A DNA stretch of 8,328 nucleotides, taken from NCBI GenBank assembly GCA_963581435.1, contig CAUZOL010000313.1:1-8328 (forward strand), given 5' to 3'. The notes under the pieces were generated by a model. The model saw only the letters and a program-made list of their open reading frames with translations, had not been told where the DNA came from and made no database searches. The stretch is from JABISG01 sp963581435 (GTDB lineage Bacteria > Planctomycetota > Planctomycetia > Planctomycetales > Planctomycetaceae). The position numbers and the translations under genes are program-made. This document shows, piece after piece, positions 7,253 through 8,328 of the stretch; the first letter of the stretch is position 1; every line of letters begins with the position of its first letter.

Positions 7253-7785
7253 GCTTCCTCAGTCAACAGGCGTCGTTGAACGCACTCAGCAAGTAGAGTA
7301 CGAACGCGAGTCAGCAGCACGCGAACCGAGCCGGCGGTCGAATCGACCGACTCCGCCATCTTCGTTGCCGACAAGTTTTCGACGTAACGCAAATCGACCA
7401 AGCGTCGCGACCGTTCCGGCAACTTTTCGAGGCAATGTTCCAGTGCTTCACGTCGATGGCTTCGTTCCGGATCACGCTCAGAGATGACTTGACCAAGTTG
7501 TTCTAACAAACTGTCTGAAAACACCAGTTGATCGCGTTTCTTGCGGCGATAAAAGTCGATTACTCGTGACTTGGCGATCCACAGAACCCACCCTAAGAAT
7601 GGGCGGCTTGAGTCGTACTCTCCGAACCGGCGGGCGATTTCCTGTGCAATCTGTTGAACCACATCTTCGGCGTCATGAAAACCGGAAATAGTGGCAAACA
7701 CATACGCGGAGACTGATGGCTCAGCCCTAAGCCACAGTTGTGTGAACTCTTCGCGGATTCTGGTGTCATCATCGGGTTGATTCAC
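7249..7785 (-). CDS. ECF-like RNA polymerase sigma factor (planctomycete type)
   Basis: This 178-residue protein has only the two conserved sigma-70 regions found in ECF-type factors. Region 2 (about 12-83) includes FHDAEDVVQQIAQEIARRF (36-54), WVLWIAKSRVIDFYRRKKR (66-84) and the DNA-melting/-10 contact surface. Region 4 (about 112-168) includes LEHCLEKLPERSRRLVDLRY and a helix-turn-helix around SATKMAESVDSTAGSVRVLLTR that would contact the -35 element. Length and sequence fit the Rhodopirellula/Verrucomicrobium sigma family (TIGR02989-like). The start is GTG at 7785, with AGGAG at 7800-7796 ten bases upstream. The stop overlaps the FecR start by ATGA, the usual arrangement of a sigma factor with its membrane regulator. 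It probably directs polymerase to promoters for an extracytoplasmic response, possibly including its own operon. No target promoter could be identified in the window. Confidence 0.92.
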   Translation of the reverse strand: MNQPDDDTRIREEFTQLWLRAEPSVSAYVFATISGFHDAEDVVQQIAQEIARRFGEYDSSRPFLGWVLWIAKSRVIDFYRRKKRDQLVFSDSLLEQLGQVISERDPERSHRREALEHCLEKLPERSRRLVDLRYVENLSATKMAESVDSTAGSVRVLLTRVRTLLAECVQRRLLTEEA

Positions 7786-7795
7786 GCTTGGGACT

Positions 7796-7800
7796 CTCCT
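7796..7800 (-). promoter_or_regulatory. Ribosome binding site for the sigma factor GTG start
   Basis: AGGAG on the minus strand lies ten bases upstream of the GTG at 7785. It is the main support for a GTG start, since no ATG precedes region 2 at a plausible position. Confidence 0.55.
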
Positions 7801-8063
7801 TCAGCTTGTATGCCGTGCCGATTTGCGATTCGTTAACAAGAAACGCCCGACTTTCTTCCAAAGCGACTGTAAATGTTGAAGGAAACAGAAGAAGGATTCC
7901 AAGATGCGTCAGTGGGATGTCCATTTCTCAGGTTCGGCACATACCAATCCTCAAACGACCACTGCCCGGTCAATGTTTTCAAGATCGCGAAAACGTCCGC
8001 GTTGTCGCGCTCCGAAGCAGAAAACCAAATTGATTTGCGAGGTCTCCTGGGTGCAGAAAGCAG

Positions 8064-8084
8064 ATTTTGGCACGCGGCCAAAAT
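8064..8084. repeat. Perfect 8-bp inverted repeat, 5-base loop
   Basis: Arms ATTTTGGC (8064-8071) and GCCAAAAT (8077-8084) flank ACGCG. The T-run comes before the GC part of the stem and no T-tract follows, so it does not look like an intrinsic terminator. A protein-binding operator or a mobile-element end are both possible. It sits about 280 bp upstream of the sigma gene. Confidence 0.5.
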
Positions 8085-8141
8085 GATACATCCCGATCTC
8101 GCTTTGTGCATCCGGTGATCGCGACCAATGCGACTTACGCA

Positions 8142-8328
8142 ATTTGGGTAGTTCTTCCGCGCATCGAAGAACTTCCGTCGCGCATGCGCCCAACAGGCGA
8201 CCGATGCGTTCGCGGCGGCGGCCATGAACCCAGCGTTTGTACCAGGCGAGTTCCTCAAGCGTCGTGACGTGCTCCTCTCGCAGTTTCTGAAATGAGTCCG
8301 ACGTTGCGTCCAACACGCGGTCGAGTTC
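8142..8328 (-). pseudogene. IS66-family transposase remnant, internally deleted and frameshifted
   Basis: Two pieces of an IS66-type transposase are joined in different frames. From the window edge at 8328 down to 8203, one frame reads an N-terminal coiled-coil-like part with KLREEHVTTLEELAWYKRW and then HGRRRERI, matching the family's FGRRSER-type segment. From about 8225 down to 8142 the next frame reads VACWAHARRKFFDARKNYPN, the hallmark CWAHxRRKF block of the DDE catalytic domain (core at 8157-8195). In intact IS66 transposases, roughly 500 residues long, these motifs are separated by some 250-300 residues that include a zinc-binding part and catalytic acids. Here they abut within a GC-rich GGCCGCCGCCGCG run, so most of the gene is missing. 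Similarity ends at the GTAAGT at 8138-8133, and nothing after it resembles the transposase C-terminus. The piece continues beyond the right edge. It is not functional. Confidence 0.8.

Larger units (their letters stand above)
7786..8141. other. Gene-free leader between sigma factor and IS66 remnant
   Basis: These 356 bases lie upstream of the sigma gene and probably contain the operon promoter. I could not pick out a clear -35/-10 pair; a TTGGAA string followed by GTTAAC is possible but weak. The only strong structure is the inverted repeat at 8064-8084. Open frames here are short and lack recognisable motifs. IS66 similarity stops at about 8142. Confidence 0.45.

Noticed and set aside
7808..7865. 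Possible sigma-70 promoter (TTGGAA ... GTTAAC) before the sigma gene
   Set aside because: Both elements match poorly, and planctomycete promoter consensus is not reliable enough to call it from one sequence.
7833..8141. Continuation of the IS66 frame to 7833 as a real transposase C-terminus
   Set aside because: After the CWAHARRKFF block the translation loses all family resemblance, so the open frame past 8142 is treated as chance.

Overview
The window looks like chromosomal DNA from a planctomycete (phylum Planctomycetota). The evidence is the gene set: a sigma factor of the small Rhodopirellula/Verrucomicrobium type, a FecR-like membrane protein, a large haem protein with the planctomycete cytochrome and DUF1587/1595/1592/1588/1585 order, a Tat-exported DUF1552 protein and a secreted sulfatase. 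Genus cannot be decided from this sequence alone.

Layout, read along the minus strand in the direction of transcription. Positions 8328-8142 hold a broken, internally deleted IS66-family transposase that runs off the right edge. Positions 8141-7786 are a gene-free leader with one perfect 8-bp inverted repeat. Then come an ECF-like sigma factor (7785-7249), a FecR-domain anti-sigma-like protein (7252-5855), a 190-bp gap with two odd open stretches, a DUF1552 protein (5664-4387), a DUF1592-type c-haem protein (4390-1958) and a sulfatase (1961-657). Positions 656-1 have no convincing gene. They hold a 15-bp direct repeat, a small palindrome and two short minus-strand open frames. I support no gene on the plus strand; its long open frames are antisense shadows.

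The genes probably act together. Three of the four gene junctions are four-base ATGA stop/start overlaps (7249-7252, 4387-4390, 1958-1961), which suggests polycistronic mRNA and translational coupling. The sigma factor and FecR protein are the likely regulatory pair. The three downstream products all carry export signals: Tat for DUF1552, Sec for the haem protein and the sulfatase. Together they could form an envelope or periplasmic module for processing a sulfated polymer or related substrate, with the haem protein supplying redox chemistry. This functional link is inferred from families and gene order.

The points most worth following are the C-terminal extension on the FecR protein, which resembles a domain otherwise seen in secreted PEP-CTERM-type proteins; the Gln in place of the usual His in the sulfatase GKWH motif; the long in-frame open stretch after the FecR stop codon; and the IS66 deletion derivative just upstream of the operon. 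The gene set itself is a common planctomycete theme, so I do not claim a wholly new system.
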